A DNA stretch of 64,000 bases from Roseibacterium elongatum DSM 19469 (GTDB taxonomy: Bacteria > Pseudomonadota > Alphaproteobacteria > Rhodobacterales > Rhodobacteraceae): the NCBI RefSeq assembly GCF_000590925.1, contig NZ_CP004372.1, positions 1,159,001 to 1,223,000 on the forward strand, read 5' to 3'. The notes beneath the pieces are model-generated. The model worked only from the letters and a program-made list of their open reading frames with translations, ran no database searches and had not been told where the DNA came from. Below, one piece after another: positions 19,501-27,796 of the stretch. Position numbers and translations under genes: made by a program. Position 1 is the first letter of the stretch, and the number at the start of each line of letters is the position of its first letter.

Positions 19501-21127
19501 CTTCGATGTCGAGACGTTCCAGCATCTGGGAAATCGCGCTGATCCGCGCCTCTCCCCGTGACCGCAGGCCGGTGACCTTGTCGGCCTCGAGCTGTGTCAG
19601 ACCCGAGAACAGCCGGGCCACCCAGCCCGCTTGCCCGGTTGCGCCGGCGTCGGGGGATCGTTCGGCGCGCGGCAGATCCCAGACATCGTCTGCCCATGCG
19701 TCCCATTTGCCGGGAATGGCGAGGCGATAGAACAATTCGACCTTTGGCCGCCGTCCGTAATAAAAGGCCTCGTTGAACTCTTCCTCGCTGTCGCGTCGGA
19801 ACAGCAATTGTGGTTCCTCGTCCGCCTCGGGGGCATAGCCGGGGTCCAGCAAATCCGCATTGTCGAGGGTGCGTGACATGGGCACCGCGAAATACTTCAG
19901 ATAGGGGCGCGCGGTGACCCCCTCGACGATTTCATCCCAGGCCGATTCCGTGAGGAAACAGTTCCCATCCCATGGCAGGACCCATTTCGCCCGGTCGCGC
20001 CCGTCGCGCAGGGCTGCGTTGCGTGCGCCGTTGTTGTTGATCACATAGTTGTTCTTGAAGCGCTGTGCGTGCGCCTCGGCCCGCTTTTGATCATACTCCG
20101 CCATCTGCGCGTATCTGCCGTGCAAGAAAAAAGCGGGGTCGGGGAAACTGCACAGATCCCAGTCCGTCTCGGCATAGTCTGCAAGAACGAAAGGTATGTG
20201 CAGGTAGGGTTGCCCATACGCCTCAAGGAGGGCGATGACCGCGGCTTCCTGCTCGGGGTCGGCGATGCGGTTCACGACCCAGCGCTTTTCGCACAGGCGC
20301 AAGGGTGGTTCGTTATCAAGGATGAAGCGCAGGCTTCTGAGCGTTTGGCCAACCTCGTGCCGGGGCGGCAGGTCGTTGCCGATGATCCGATAGAGCACGA
20401 AGGTATCGGATTCTGCATCCAGCCCGCTGGCCTGATAGGCGGCGCGCAAGGCAATCACATCGGTCGGGGCCGGTTTGGGCGGGGCCGGGCGGCTCTTGCG
20501 CGGATTGTAGCGGTCCTTTGGGACATCTTCGCGTTCGATCAGATCCGCGTAGTTGCTGATCCTCGACGCCAGATAGCCCGCCTTGCTGAAATCGATCAGC
20601 ATGCCGCCGCGCCATTTCCGCCAAAGCCGCTGGAAACGCTCCTCGAACAGATCGGCACGATCTTCGCCGCCATAGACGGCGGCCGGGAAATACTCGTAGG
20701 TCAATCCGGCATGGCGAAAGGCCGTGGTGTCGGGATTGTCCGTCAGGAACAGGGGCCGAAAACTGCGCGTGCTGCGATACTGCCGCTGGATACGCATCAC
20801 GGCGGCTGCGATTTGCTCCGAGTCGAGGCCGAACAGCGCCACGACCATGACACCCGCGCCAGAAAGCGGCGCGGCCGCGGTACTGCCGACGCGCGGTTGC
20901 AGCGACTTGCCCGGTGGCGGCGGCGCAGGCCAGGCCGCAGCGCGATCTTCAGGGGTCGGATGATGGGCTCGAACGGGCGCCGGATCGCGATCGCGTGCCC
21001 AGCCGATTTCGACAATCTGGTCTTCCGAGGCCAGTTCGGCGAGCCGTTGATAGACATCTGTCGCCGGAAAGCTTTGAGGTGGGGCTTTGCTTGCGGGCAC
21101 CTTGCTGGATTTTGCTGACTTTGTCAT
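16514..21127 (-). CDS. 1537-aa fusion: GT-A-like, alginate-lyase-like and GT2 domains
   Basis: A giant cytoplasmic protein without signal or membrane segments. In order: a basic/Pro-rich lead; an alpha/beta domain (about 90-210); a GT-A-like domain opening FVLYRIIGNDLPPRH (about 243) with WVLPWDGNCF (about 383); an alginate_lyase-type alpha-toroid (about 575-915) with DYYHPAPYWWPNP, SNNHGTCYD (Asn775-His776) and KRTQTAHYCCFNL (Arg824, Tyr830); a helical, TPR-like piece (about 1000-1085); and a GT2 domain starting PLVSVIVPIRR (about 1148). In the GT2 domain the metal motif reads DPTD (1236-1239), where relatives have DADD. The C-terminus (about 1410-1537) resembles a GT-B N-terminal lobe. The ATG at 21127 overlaps the upstream stop (ATGA). 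Combined synthesis and trimming of one glycan is a guess. Confidence 0.8.
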   Translation of the reverse strand: MTKSAKSSKVPASKAPPQSFPATDVYQRLAELASEDQIVEIGWARDRDPAPVRAHHPTPEDRAAAWPAPPPPGKSLQPRVGSTAAAPLSGAGVMVVALFGLDSEQIAAAVMRIQRQYRSTRSFRPLFLTDNPDTTAFRHAGLTYEYFPAAVYGGEDRADLFEERFQRLWRKWRGGMLIDFSKAGYLASRISNYADLIEREDVPKDRYNPRKSRPAPPKPAPTDVIALRAAYQASGLDAESDTFVLYRIIGNDLPPRHEVGQTLRSLRFILDNEPPLRLCEKRWVVNRIADPEQEAAVIALLEAYGQPYLHIPFVLADYAETDWDLCSFPDPAFFLHGRYAQMAEYDQKRAEAHAQRFKNNYVINNNGARNAALRDGRDRAKWVLPWDGNCFLTESAWDEIVEGVTARPYLKYFAVPMSRTLDNADLLDPGYAPEADEEPQLLFRRDSEEEFNEAFYYGRRPKVELFYRLAIPGKWDAWADDVWDLPRAERSPDAGATGQAGWVARLFSGLTQLEADKVTGLRSRGEARISAISQMLERLDIEAMKLVYRPETLVAYDADKITALPKAEPDSPEHRVFDRLIAEADLALQRGPYAVTDKTTVAPSGDPHDYYHPAPYWWPNPATPNGMPFVFRDGERIPGTRLYEPDSARYDRTRLQQLFDDTTTLGLAWLASGQDAYAEHAAGLVRAWFIAPETRMNPHLLYAQIRSQTMSDVGAKSGLIEMKDLYYFLDAVRIVERAGKLAPSERDAFRAWLRDYVEWLQTSEQGVAEHATSNNHGTCYDLQVGSIAAFLGDTALLQKVFFNSRERILEQFTEDGQQPHEMKRTQTAHYCCFNLQSWVNLATLADACGHSVWQFEGPDGRGMAKAFGWLLPHLAQKSWNYQQIEPFDRARFLPLFFIARDAAGYSGIARLSDAMQAKPLFFPHDGIKPFWMLGQTPARVAETDAWKVLSGKLRKLEQPVFEMIAGTEGPSADDLNVPTLDKKLWGGFSSNSIAALEMVRDDAKSELRDVSRAARVLARWHFTHGDYAETLANIDRIGDLGPTWRRERALLQVYCLDHMGRSDEAVAEISSLLRMFPKDTGLCLAMANLQTAPVGGSGHSGFAEWLNRACRHAGLSDFLDPAAEGVVGLQEPAAIGASSEASHQQPRPLVSVIVPIRRANSTLSLSLASLRAQTWGNIEIIIADCSGDPDVRAMIADVLANDPRASRLDLAVGTAEHALRNQALGRVTGTYVTLHDPTDIAHPARLEMQVDALEDSDAMACLVQRARVTDGPHLIGGWFPDFSLVGPHRKSLMLPADVLRDFGGWDDATDYPENYLIWRLRHIYGKAAIDTVLPGAPVVLTQSNDTGGEPTHLEFPYGARRDRLRALLRVTRLAETEEYPTTPPASIPLARLAEGESLDDALVGDFTKAATAIDELHAYIRARVADGKTVGLFNWPDYHSSWSDDLNPDIAELVDTGQVVQISAFSRVKAARLILCNPYVIHHAIDGLPDFDVEQFLVFGDPGLNSAEFYNGVRRVMPTRDEITSVFGRDFRRIALE

Positions 21128-23259
21128 GGGCCCATCACCAATTTCTTCAGGATGCGCGCCGCCTCGTCGGCGCCGTTGGTGCCATCGAAAGCGGCGCAAT
21201 TCTCACGCAGGAAAGCGTTGGCCTTTTCGTTGAGCATCGCTTCGACGAGCGATGGAAAAAGATGCATCTCCTCTTCCCAAAGGTCGAAGCCGACGCCGCT
21301 ATCCTGTGCGAAACCTGCCCTTGCCCCCTGATCGTCCATCGAGGGATGCCGGTTTGCGACGAAGATGGTCGGCAGCCCAAAGGCGAGAACCTCGTGATAG
21401 GTGTTGTAGCCGGCCGCCGAGATGGAAAAGTCGAACGCATTGAAAACCTGGCTGATCGGAAACCCCCGCAACAGCCGGGTGCCCGGCCAGTGCGGCATGC
21501 GAACAGCGGTGTTGGTCCATTCGGCGATGACGATCTGCAGGCCCGCGACCTTTTGCAATTCGGTCACGATCCGGTCGGTCAGATCAAGGATGTCGCGATT
21601 GGCCCCGGCGCCAAGTTGCACCAGGACGGCAGGGGCGTTGCCCTCAAGACCCAGCTTGGCCCGCGCGTTTTCGCGTGACAACAGCTCGTCCTTGTCCAGC
21701 AGGCGGATGGGCGCAACGGCGGTCGTTTCGTGTCGGCGCAGCGCGGTCGGCCCCGTGTCATAAGCGCTGGCCAACTCGCCGGGTTCGATGATGCAGTCGA
21801 AGAAACGGGAATTGCCGAGATAGGGCGAGGGCTGGGCCGGGCACATGCCCCGCCGCACCCAGGCAAGCCGACAATCGCCGCGCGAAAGGGCCGCATGGAC
21901 CAGCCCCGGCGTGGGGTTGTTGCCATCATAGACGATCGCCGCGGGATTGTGGCGTTCGACAACGTCGCCCAGTTCGTAGCGCAGCCAGGCATCCCAATCG
22001 GGGATCTCCGCGCCAATATCGGTGTAGGAGGGGCAATACTCGGTCGTGTATCCGAAGGACTCGAGGATTTCTGTCGCCTTTCCGAAGCTCAGAAAGATCG
22101 GTTCGATATCCTGATCCATGCGCCGGGCGATGGCCAACAGCCGGGCCGCGTGCCCCAGACCCACCCCGTTGGATGGAATGAACAAAATGCGCGGTGGGTC
22201 CACAGGGCTGGGTTTCCGCTGGGTTCTGGCGGCGGGTGGCCCCGCCAGGCGAAAGATACGCCGCAGGTAGGTGTCTTCGCCGAACAGAAGTGCCACGTTG
22301 CTTTTTGCGCGCGCGCGCAGGTCGTCCAGCGCGTCTTCGTCCGCCAACAGCCGCTCGACCTCTGTCGGGGCGCTTTCGGCCTCGCAATAGAGGGCCCCTG
22401 GGCCGAAATGAGGTTCTAGATGCGGCGGCAGCACAACCAACTTGCCCGTGGCCATGGCGGTGGCGATTGCCGCCTCGGGGAACTCCGGCGTCGCCGCACC
22501 GGGAAAGTAGAGGAACACATCCAGTGCCTCGATAAACCGCTCGATCGTGGTATCGGACACATCCAGCACCGACCAGTGTTTCGTGACGTTCGATTTCGCG
22601 ACGGCGGTCGAAGGGGGCGGGCCGATGACGCGGAAATCCGTCGTGGCATCGGTCGGGTATGTCGCCGCGATCTCCTTCGCGGTTGCGGGCCATTGCGCGG
22701 CGCCGGGGGCGCTGACGCGGCCAATGACCGTTGTCCGCGCGGCGGGACTGTCATCATAGGCCGGTCTGACGGCGCGGCCGATCGATCGCCAATCCTCTTC
22801 CTCGATCTCGATCGGAAACCCCAGTTCCTCCAGCTTGGCGCGCACCCAACGATTGGTCGGCGCCCATGACATCGGTCCGACATTGAAGCTGAGCCAAAGA
22901 CCCATCTGTTCGATGTTGGGGGCGCGGTCGTGCACCAGAACGACCTTGTCGGCGCGGAGCCCGGTCAGATCGGTGACCGGTTCCTTCAACAGGCCAGGTG
23001 TGAAGACGACGGCCAGCTTGGTATGAACGGTCGCGCCCGGTGTGATCGGGTAGGCCAGTCCGTCGCGCACGCATTTTGCAAGATCGGGTAGGATAGCCTT
23101 TCGCCCGGCCTGGGGCGGGAGATGCCGAAGCCCGACGCGGTATCCCTGGCCATGCAGGGTCTGGATTTCCCGACTGAGGCGCAAGCCGGTATCGCTCGGG
23201 CGCGCCATGTTCGCGAGGAGGATCACGTCGAAGGCTGAATTGTCTTCCTCGTCGGACAT
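21124..23259 (-). CDS. Double GT-B glycosyltransferase, MurG-like C-terminal half
   Basis: This 711-aa cytoplasmic protein appears to be two glycosyltransferase modules in one chain. Residues about 10-345 look like a GT-B protein (DVILLANMARPSDTG, ending with FPEAAIATAMATGKLVVLP). Residues about 355-711 resemble MurG/GT28: FIPSNGVGLGHAARLLAIARR is the Gly-rich acceptor loop, and ISAAGYNTYHEVLAFGLPTIFVAN with DDQGARAGFA is the UDP-sugar-binding part. The ATG at 23259 starts the operon, and the 1537-aa fusion follows with an ATGA overlap. The pair probably builds one glycan or decorates one acceptor. Donors are unknown. Confidence 0.82.
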   Translation of the reverse strand: MSDEEDNSAFDVILLANMARPSDTGLRLSREIQTLHGQGYRVGLRHLPPQAGRKAILPDLAKCVRDGLAYPITPGATVHTKLAVVFTPGLLKEPVTDLTGLRADKVVLVHDRAPNIEQMGLWLSFNVGPMSWAPTNRWVRAKLEELGFPIEIEEEDWRSIGRAVRPAYDDSPAARTTVIGRVSAPGAAQWPATAKEIAATYPTDATTDFRVIGPPPSTAVAKSNVTKHWSVLDVSDTTIERFIEALDVFLYFPGAATPEFPEAAIATAMATGKLVVLPPHLEPHFGPGALYCEAESAPTEVERLLADEDALDDLRARAKSNVALLFGEDTYLRRIFRLAGPPAARTQRKPSPVDPPRILFIPSNGVGLGHAARLLAIARRMDQDIEPIFLSFGKATEILESFGYTTEYCPSYTDIGAEIPDWDAWLRYELGDVVERHNPAAIVYDGNNPTPGLVHAALSRGDCRLAWVRRGMCPAQPSPYLGNSRFFDCIIEPGELASAYDTGPTALRRHETTAVAPIRLLDKDELLSRENARAKLGLEGNAPAVLVQLGAGANRDILDLTDRIVTELQKVAGLQIVIAEWTNTAVRMPHWPGTRLLRGFPISQVFNAFDFSISAAGYNTYHEVLAFGLPTIFVANRHPSMDDQGARAGFAQDSGVGFDLWEEEMHLFPSLVEAMLNEKANAFLRENCAAFDGTNGADEAARILKKLVMGP

Positions 23260-23409
23260 GTGTTTGCGAATTCTTCGTTGCGAATGAGGAATGAAATAAG
23301 CCAGGTCACAAATCGTTGCCCGAGATCGCGCTGATCTGTCAATGCACTAAGGGGTTGGATGGCCTGATGCCAGAACTGCCGCGCCTTGGCGAACACAGAT
23401 GTCTCATGC

Positions 23410-23440
23410 GATGGGGGCGCCGCTGCGCGACGCCCCCATC
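23410..23440. terminator. Strong hairpin, possible terminator
   Basis: A 10-bp perfect stem, GATGGGGGCG/CGCCCCCATC, with an 11-nt loop lies 70 bp past the stop of the minus-strand periplasmic gene. It sits between that gene and the next minus-strand operon. No T-run is seen, so the terminator role is tentative. Confidence 0.45.
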
Positions 23441-23511
23441 ATCGATATCGCAAGGGTCTAGTGCCAACTCTGTCAGGTGGTCCAAGACCTTTGGATCAGC
23501 TTTGCCGTCGA

Positions 23512-23988
23512 TCAGCTGCGAATGTCGACACTTGCGTAGCGACGGCCACCGCAGGTTGGGATGAAGCGGGATGCATAGGAGTAGTCCATGCGCAACAGAC
23601 GTTGCGACAACCCGCCATTGGCCGAGATCCAGGCCCGCACCCATGACGGGTAGCGGTCGAGCATGTAGCGTGTCGCCCATCGGTTCATGTCCGATGTCGC
23701 GCCATAGGCCGCATGGAATGTGAAGGATGCACCGGGCATGATGCACGTGTTCGCGCGCGGCAGGGACAGGTACATGGTGCAGGCCGATTGACAGCGACCT
23801 CTGAATTGCACCGTTGCGCCGGTTGCCCGCGCAATATTCGCCCGACGGGCATATTCGATCACGCTGCCGCCATTGCTACCTGCCACAACGACTGCCGGGC
23901 GACCGGGAGCGACACGTTCCGCCTGTACCGGCAACCCGACGATAAGGGCGACGCATGTCGCCAGTATCGACAAGAAGGGAAGTTTCAT
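23512..23988 (-). CDS. Periplasmic ClpP/crotonase-fold protein
   Basis: A 158-aa protein with a signal peptide (MKLPFLSILATCVALIVG, cleavage after VQAE or nearby). The core GGSVIEYARRANIARATGA, then CQSACTMYLSLPRA, then ASFTFHAAYGA matches secreted ClpP-like proteins of alphaproteobacteria. Ser in QSAC and His in FTFH sit where the nucleophile and general base would be. Cysteines flanking the Ser and in CIMPG may form disulfides. It is short compared with ClpP and could be a peptidase or an inactive binding protein. It stands alone between two minus-strand glycan operons; a functional link to them is not shown. Confidence 0.72.
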   Translation of the reverse strand: MKLPFLSILATCVALIVGLPVQAERVAPGRPAVVVAGSNGGSVIEYARRANIARATGATVQFRGRCQSACTMYLSLPRANTCIMPGASFTFHAAYGATSDMNRWATRYMLDRYPSWVRAWISANGGLSQRLLRMDYSYASRFIPTCGGRRYASVDIRS

Positions 23989-24424
23989 TCCGTCACCTCA
24001 TTTTTTCTCACGATACGGGCCAACGATTAAGACTCCGTTGCGAGACCTTCGATCGGTCCAGCCTTGATGGTCACTTCCGGCAACCCGAGCCTTGAAGGTA
24101 GGTCGCAAATACGGTCGGAATCCGGCCACTCTTGGATTTCCAAGTGGCCATTTCGCGAGGAATCGATGCAGTAGGTCACGCTGCCCTGCCCCTGCATTTT
24201 ATGTTTTTGGCCGGTGCGACGCGTCCTGAAGCACATGGATGCCGGACCCGCCCCCGATCGGTTTCGGGCAACATAGGCCAAGCCTGACCGACCGCGTAGC
24301 AATGCGGCGCCGCATCGGTGATTTGCGCGGTTGTTTGCCGTCGGTTGGCGGATTTCGGCGCGCGACTGCCGCCTCCGTCGCCGGAAACGCCGAAAACCAT
24401 GGCGCGGGGCGCCGTCTTGCGACG
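23989..24424. other. 436-bp intergenic region, no gene seen
   Basis: Short frames overlap on both strands, but none has a ribosome-binding site or recognisable domain. The promoter of the ClpP-like gene is expected at 23989-24060, an AT-richer part. Confidence 0.5.
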
Positions 24425-25447
24425 TCAGATACGGTAGTAGTCGCGGTACCACGTGACGAATTCGGCCACACCACGCGCGACCTTGGTTTGCGGGCGGTAG
24501 CCGGTCAGCGTCGTCAGCAGCGAGGCGTCGGCCCATGTCGCTGGCACATCGCCGGGCTGCATGTCCATCATGGTCTTTCGCGCCGTCCGGCCGGTCGCCG
24601 CCTCGATCGCCTCGATGAATTGCAAAAGCGGGATCGACTCGGAATTGCCGATATTCACGATACGGTAGGGCGCCACGGGCGAGAGGCTGTCGCCCTCGGG
24701 CACGTCATCGGGCGAGGCCGGTCGCACCGGCACGCTGTCGATCAGTCGCACGATCCCGTCAACCAGGTCATCCACATAGGTGAAATCGCGCCGCATGTCG
24801 CCATGGTTGTAGACATCGATGGCATCGCCGTCGAGGATCGCCTTGGTGAACTTGAACAGCGCCATGTCGGGCCGCCCCCACGGTCCGTAGACGGTGAAGA
24901 ACCGGAACATCGTGACAGGCAGGCCATAAAGATGCGCATAGCTGTGGGCCATGGCCTCGTTGGCCTTTTTGGTGGCGGCGTAGAACGACATCTGCGTGTC
25001 CGCCTTGTCGGTTTCGGCATAGGGCATTTCGGTATTGGCCCCGTAGACCGACGAGGTCGAGGCCAACAGGCTGTGGGCCGGTGGAAAGGCCCGCATCGCT
25101 TCGAGCAGGCGGAACGTGCCGATGAGGTTGGCCTCGACATAGCTTTCCGGCGCGTCGATCGAATACCGCACCCCGGCCTGCGCGGCGAGGTGGATCACCG
25201 CATCTGGGCGATGCGCCGCCATCAGGTCATGCAGGATGCCGGGGGTCTCGATCCGGTCGTTAACGGCTGAAAACCCGCTGGATTGCAGCAGCATGGATTG
25301 CCGCCGTTCCTTGAGCGTCACGTCGTAGTAATCGGTCAGCGCATCCAGCCCGATCACCCGCCACCCGTCATCAAGAAGGCGCTGACACAGATGGTAGCCG
25401 ATAAACCCGGCCGAGCCGGTCACCAGCGCGGTGCGCGTGTCGCTCAT
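24425..25447 (-). CDS. UDP-glucuronate 4-epimerase-like SDR enzyme
   Basis: A 340-aa extended short-chain dehydrogenase/reductase. It has the NAD-binding GSAGFIG at residue 11, the catalytic STSSVYGAN, and the YAATKK Tyr-Lys pair. The segment MAHSYAHLYGLPVTMFRFFTVYGPWGRPDMA is characteristic of CapI/LspL-type UDP-GlcA 4-epimerases, which make UDP-galacturonate. Its ATG overlaps the galE stop by 4 bp, so the two form one operon. It would supply a uronic acid donor to the glycan enzymes on either side. dTDP-glucose dehydratase is less likely from these motifs. Confidence 0.88.
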   Translation of the reverse strand: MSDTRTALVTGSAGFIGYHLCQRLLDDGWRVIGLDALTDYYDVTLKERRQSMLLQSSGFSAVNDRIETPGILHDLMAAHRPDAVIHLAAQAGVRYSIDAPESYVEANLIGTFRLLEAMRAFPPAHSLLASTSSVYGANTEMPYAETDKADTQMSFYAATKKANEAMAHSYAHLYGLPVTMFRFFTVYGPWGRPDMALFKFTKAILDGDAIDVYNHGDMRRDFTYVDDLVDGIVRLIDSVPVRPASPDDVPEGDSLSPVAPYRIVNIGNSESIPLLQFIEAIEAATGRTARKTMMDMQPGDVPATWADASLLTTLTGYRPQTKVARGVAEFVTWYRDYYRI

Positions 25448-26466
25448 TCGTCTTCTCCGCTATGGGAACTGTTGATCCAGGCCCAGGAACTGGCGCACAT
25501 CTCGTCAATGCCCTTTTCCGTCTCGAACCCCAGCAGCGTGGCTGCCTTGCTTGCATCGGCCACGTAGATCGGCACATCGCCCGGCCTGCGATCCACGATC
25601 TCGAACGGCAGATCCCGGTTCGAGGCGCGTTTGTAGGCGTCGATCACCTCAAGCACCGAGTAGCCTCGGCCGGTGCCCAGATTGACGAGATGGCCATTGC
25701 CGGTCTCAAACAGGCTTTCGAGGGACAGAAGATGCCCACGCGCCAGATCTTCGACATGGATGTAATCGCGCACGCCGGTCCCATCAGGCGTGTCGTAATC
25801 ATCCCCGTAGACCGAGATCTTTTCCAGCGTCCCGCTGGCCACACGGGCGATATAGGGCATCAGGTTGTTGGGGATGTCCCTGGGATCCTCGCCGATCATG
25901 GCCGAGGCATGGGCCCCCGCGGGGTTGAAGTAGCGCAGCACGCCGATGGCCCACCGCGGATCGGATTGCGACAGCCACTGCAGAATCTGTTCCGACACGA
26001 TCTTGGTCTGACCGTAGGGGTTCATTGCCCGCATCTCGGCGCTCTCGGGGGTCGGGGTCACATCGGGTACACCATAGACCGTGGCCGAGGACGAAAAGAC
26101 CAGGCGCCGGCAATCCGCCGCATCCATGCAGCGCAGCAGCGTCGTCAACCCGCCGACATTGACGTCGAAATACTCCAGCGGCCGCCGGACACTGTCGCCC
26201 ACCGCCTTGAGCGCGGCGAAATGCACCACGGCGTCGAACGGCGTGTCTTGAAACAGGCGTTCCAATGCCGCGGCGTCCCGGACATCTGCCTCGACGACCG
26301 GAACGGGGCGTCCCGTGATCGCGGCCAGCCGCTCCACGACGTTGCGCCGGGCGTTGTTGAAGTTGTCGAGAATGGTCACGGCATGCCCGGCGGCGTGAAG
26401 CGCCAGATAGGTATGTGAGCCGATATATCCCGCCCCACCCGTCAATAGAATCCTGCGCTTTGCCAT
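25444..26466 (-). CDS. galE: UDP-glucose 4-epimerase
   Basis: GalE interconverts UDP-glucose and UDP-galactose. The 340-aa protein has GGAGYIGSH (NAD binding), SSSATVYG with the catalytic Ser, YGQTK with the Tyr-Lys pair, RYFNPAGAH and RDYIHVEDLA, all standard for GalE. It is the first gene of a two-gene operon with the UDP-GlcA epimerase (ATGA overlap). It is divergent from the export lipoprotein gene across a 185-bp gap, which suggests a shared regulatory region. Confidence 0.96.
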   Translation of the reverse strand: MAKRRILLTGGAGYIGSHTYLALHAAGHAVTILDNFNNARRNVVERLAAITGRPVPVVEADVRDAAALERLFQDTPFDAVVHFAALKAVGDSVRRPLEYFDVNVGGLTTLLRCMDAADCRRLVFSSSATVYGVPDVTPTPESAEMRAMNPYGQTKIVSEQILQWLSQSDPRWAIGVLRYFNPAGAHASAMIGEDPRDIPNNLMPYIARVASGTLEKISVYGDDYDTPDGTGVRDYIHVEDLARGHLLSLESLFETGNGHLVNLGTGRGYSVLEVIDAYKRASNRDLPFEIVDRRPGDVPIYVADASKAATLLGFETEKGIDEMCASSWAWINSSHSGEDE

Positions 26467-26651
26467 GGCACCACCAAATGATCTTCAAATACGGGCGTCA
26501 AACCATGGAAACCCAAGGGGGTCAAAGCCCAAGGGCCCCCAAACGGCAAATATGCACCGCCGACGGGGATTTGCCGCCCAATCATTGACCAATCGCGCAC
26601 ATCGGGTATCACGAATGCAGAACGGGGCCGACAAGGGGATGTGCGGACCAC

Positions 26652-27779
26652 ATGCGGGCGATCTCGATCCTGAAGGGGATTGCGGCCATGGCAATGGTCG
26701 CGTCACTTGTCGCATGCTCGGGCCTGCCCGGCGGCGCGCCCGTGCAGCGCGAGATCGTCGAAGCGTCCGGCGACGAGGCCGCGGCTGATTTCGCCGTCTA
26801 CACGGTCAATCGAGCCTTTTTGCCCATCCTGTCCGACTGGCCCGACACGGGCGAACGTCACCTTGGCTGGATTTCGACCTCGGGCGGCGCACGCACGCAG
26901 GTGCTCGCGCCCGGGGATCGCCTGCGCGTGACAGTCTGGGACAGCATCGACGATTCGCTGATCACCAACGGGGAACCCTCCGCGGTGCTGGAATCGATCG
27001 TCGTGGCGCCGGATGGAACGATCTTCGTCCCGTACCTCGGCAACACGCGGGTCTCGGGGATGACGCTGCAGCTTGCGCGCGAGCATCTGCAGGATGAAAT
27101 GAGCCTGATCGTGCCGCAGGCGCAGGTGCAGTTGACCGTCGAAAGCGGACGCGGAAATTCCATCGACCTGGTGGGCGGCGTGGCCAATCCCGGGCGGTTC
27201 CCGATGCCGGATCGCAATTACACCATCCTGAACCTGCTGGCGGATGGCGGCGGTGTCGAGAATGGCCTGTCGAACGCGCAGGTGCGCCTGATGCGCAATG
27301 GCGCGATTTACGGCGTGTCCGTGGACCGTCTCTTTGCCGAGCCGGGCCTTGATACGCTGCTCCATGCCGGGGACCGTGTGATCGTCGAGGAAGATCGCCG
27401 CTATTTCCTGTCGCTTGGTGCTGCCGGCGAGCAGAGCCAACATACCTTTCCGCGCGATACGGTCTCAGCGCTTGATGCGATGTCGATCATCGGTGGGGTG
27501 CAAAGCAGCCGGGGTGATCCGGGCGGTATCCTGGTCTTGCGCGAATATCCGGCGTCAGCTGTGCGGCCCGATGCGGCCGGCCCGGATCAACAGCGCGTGG
27601 TTTTCACACTCGACCTGACCAATGCGGATGGCCTCTTCAGCGCACGGAATTTCCACCTGAACTCGGGTGATCTGGTCCTTGTCACCGAAAGCCCGGTGAC
27701 ACGCACACAAACCATATTCGCCCTGATCGGATCGGCTTTCGGACTGGTCGGGCAAGGGTCGCGCCTGGGCGTCAACTGA
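26652..27779 (+). CDS. Wza/KpsD-type polysaccharide export lipoprotein
   Basis: A 375-aa lipoprotein: the signal sequence ends in the lipobox LVAC with Cys22. The Poly_export domain follows (LAPGDRLRVTVWD, then VVAPDGTIFVPYLG), and then SLBB-like segments (SIDLVGGVANPGRFPMP and YFLSLGAAGEQSQHTFP). Such proteins form the octameric outer-membrane channel for capsule or exopolysaccharide. No Wzc/Wzb kinase pair lies next to it. It is the only obvious export channel in the island, so it is the best candidate to export the alginate-like polymer; that link is an inference. Confidence 0.92.
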   Translation: MRAISILKGIAAMAMVASLVACSGLPGGAPVQREIVEASGDEAAADFAVYTVNRAFLPILSDWPDTGERHLGWISTSGGARTQVLAPGDRLRVTVWDSIDDSLITNGEPSAVLESIVVAPDGTIFVPYLGNTRVSGMTLQLAREHLQDEMSLIVPQAQVQLTVESGRGNSIDLVGGVANPGRFPMPDRNYTILNLLADGGGVENGLSNAQVRLMRNGAIYGVSVDRLFAEPGLDTLLHAGDRVIVEEDRRYFLSLGAAGEQSQHTFPRDTVSALDAMSIIGGVQSSRGDPGGILVLREYPASAVRPDAAGPDQQRVVFTLDLTNADGLFSARNFHLNSGDLVLVTESPVTRTQTIFALIGSAFGLVGQGSRLGVN

Positions 27780-27796
27780 ACAGGTGCCTGCCCGCC

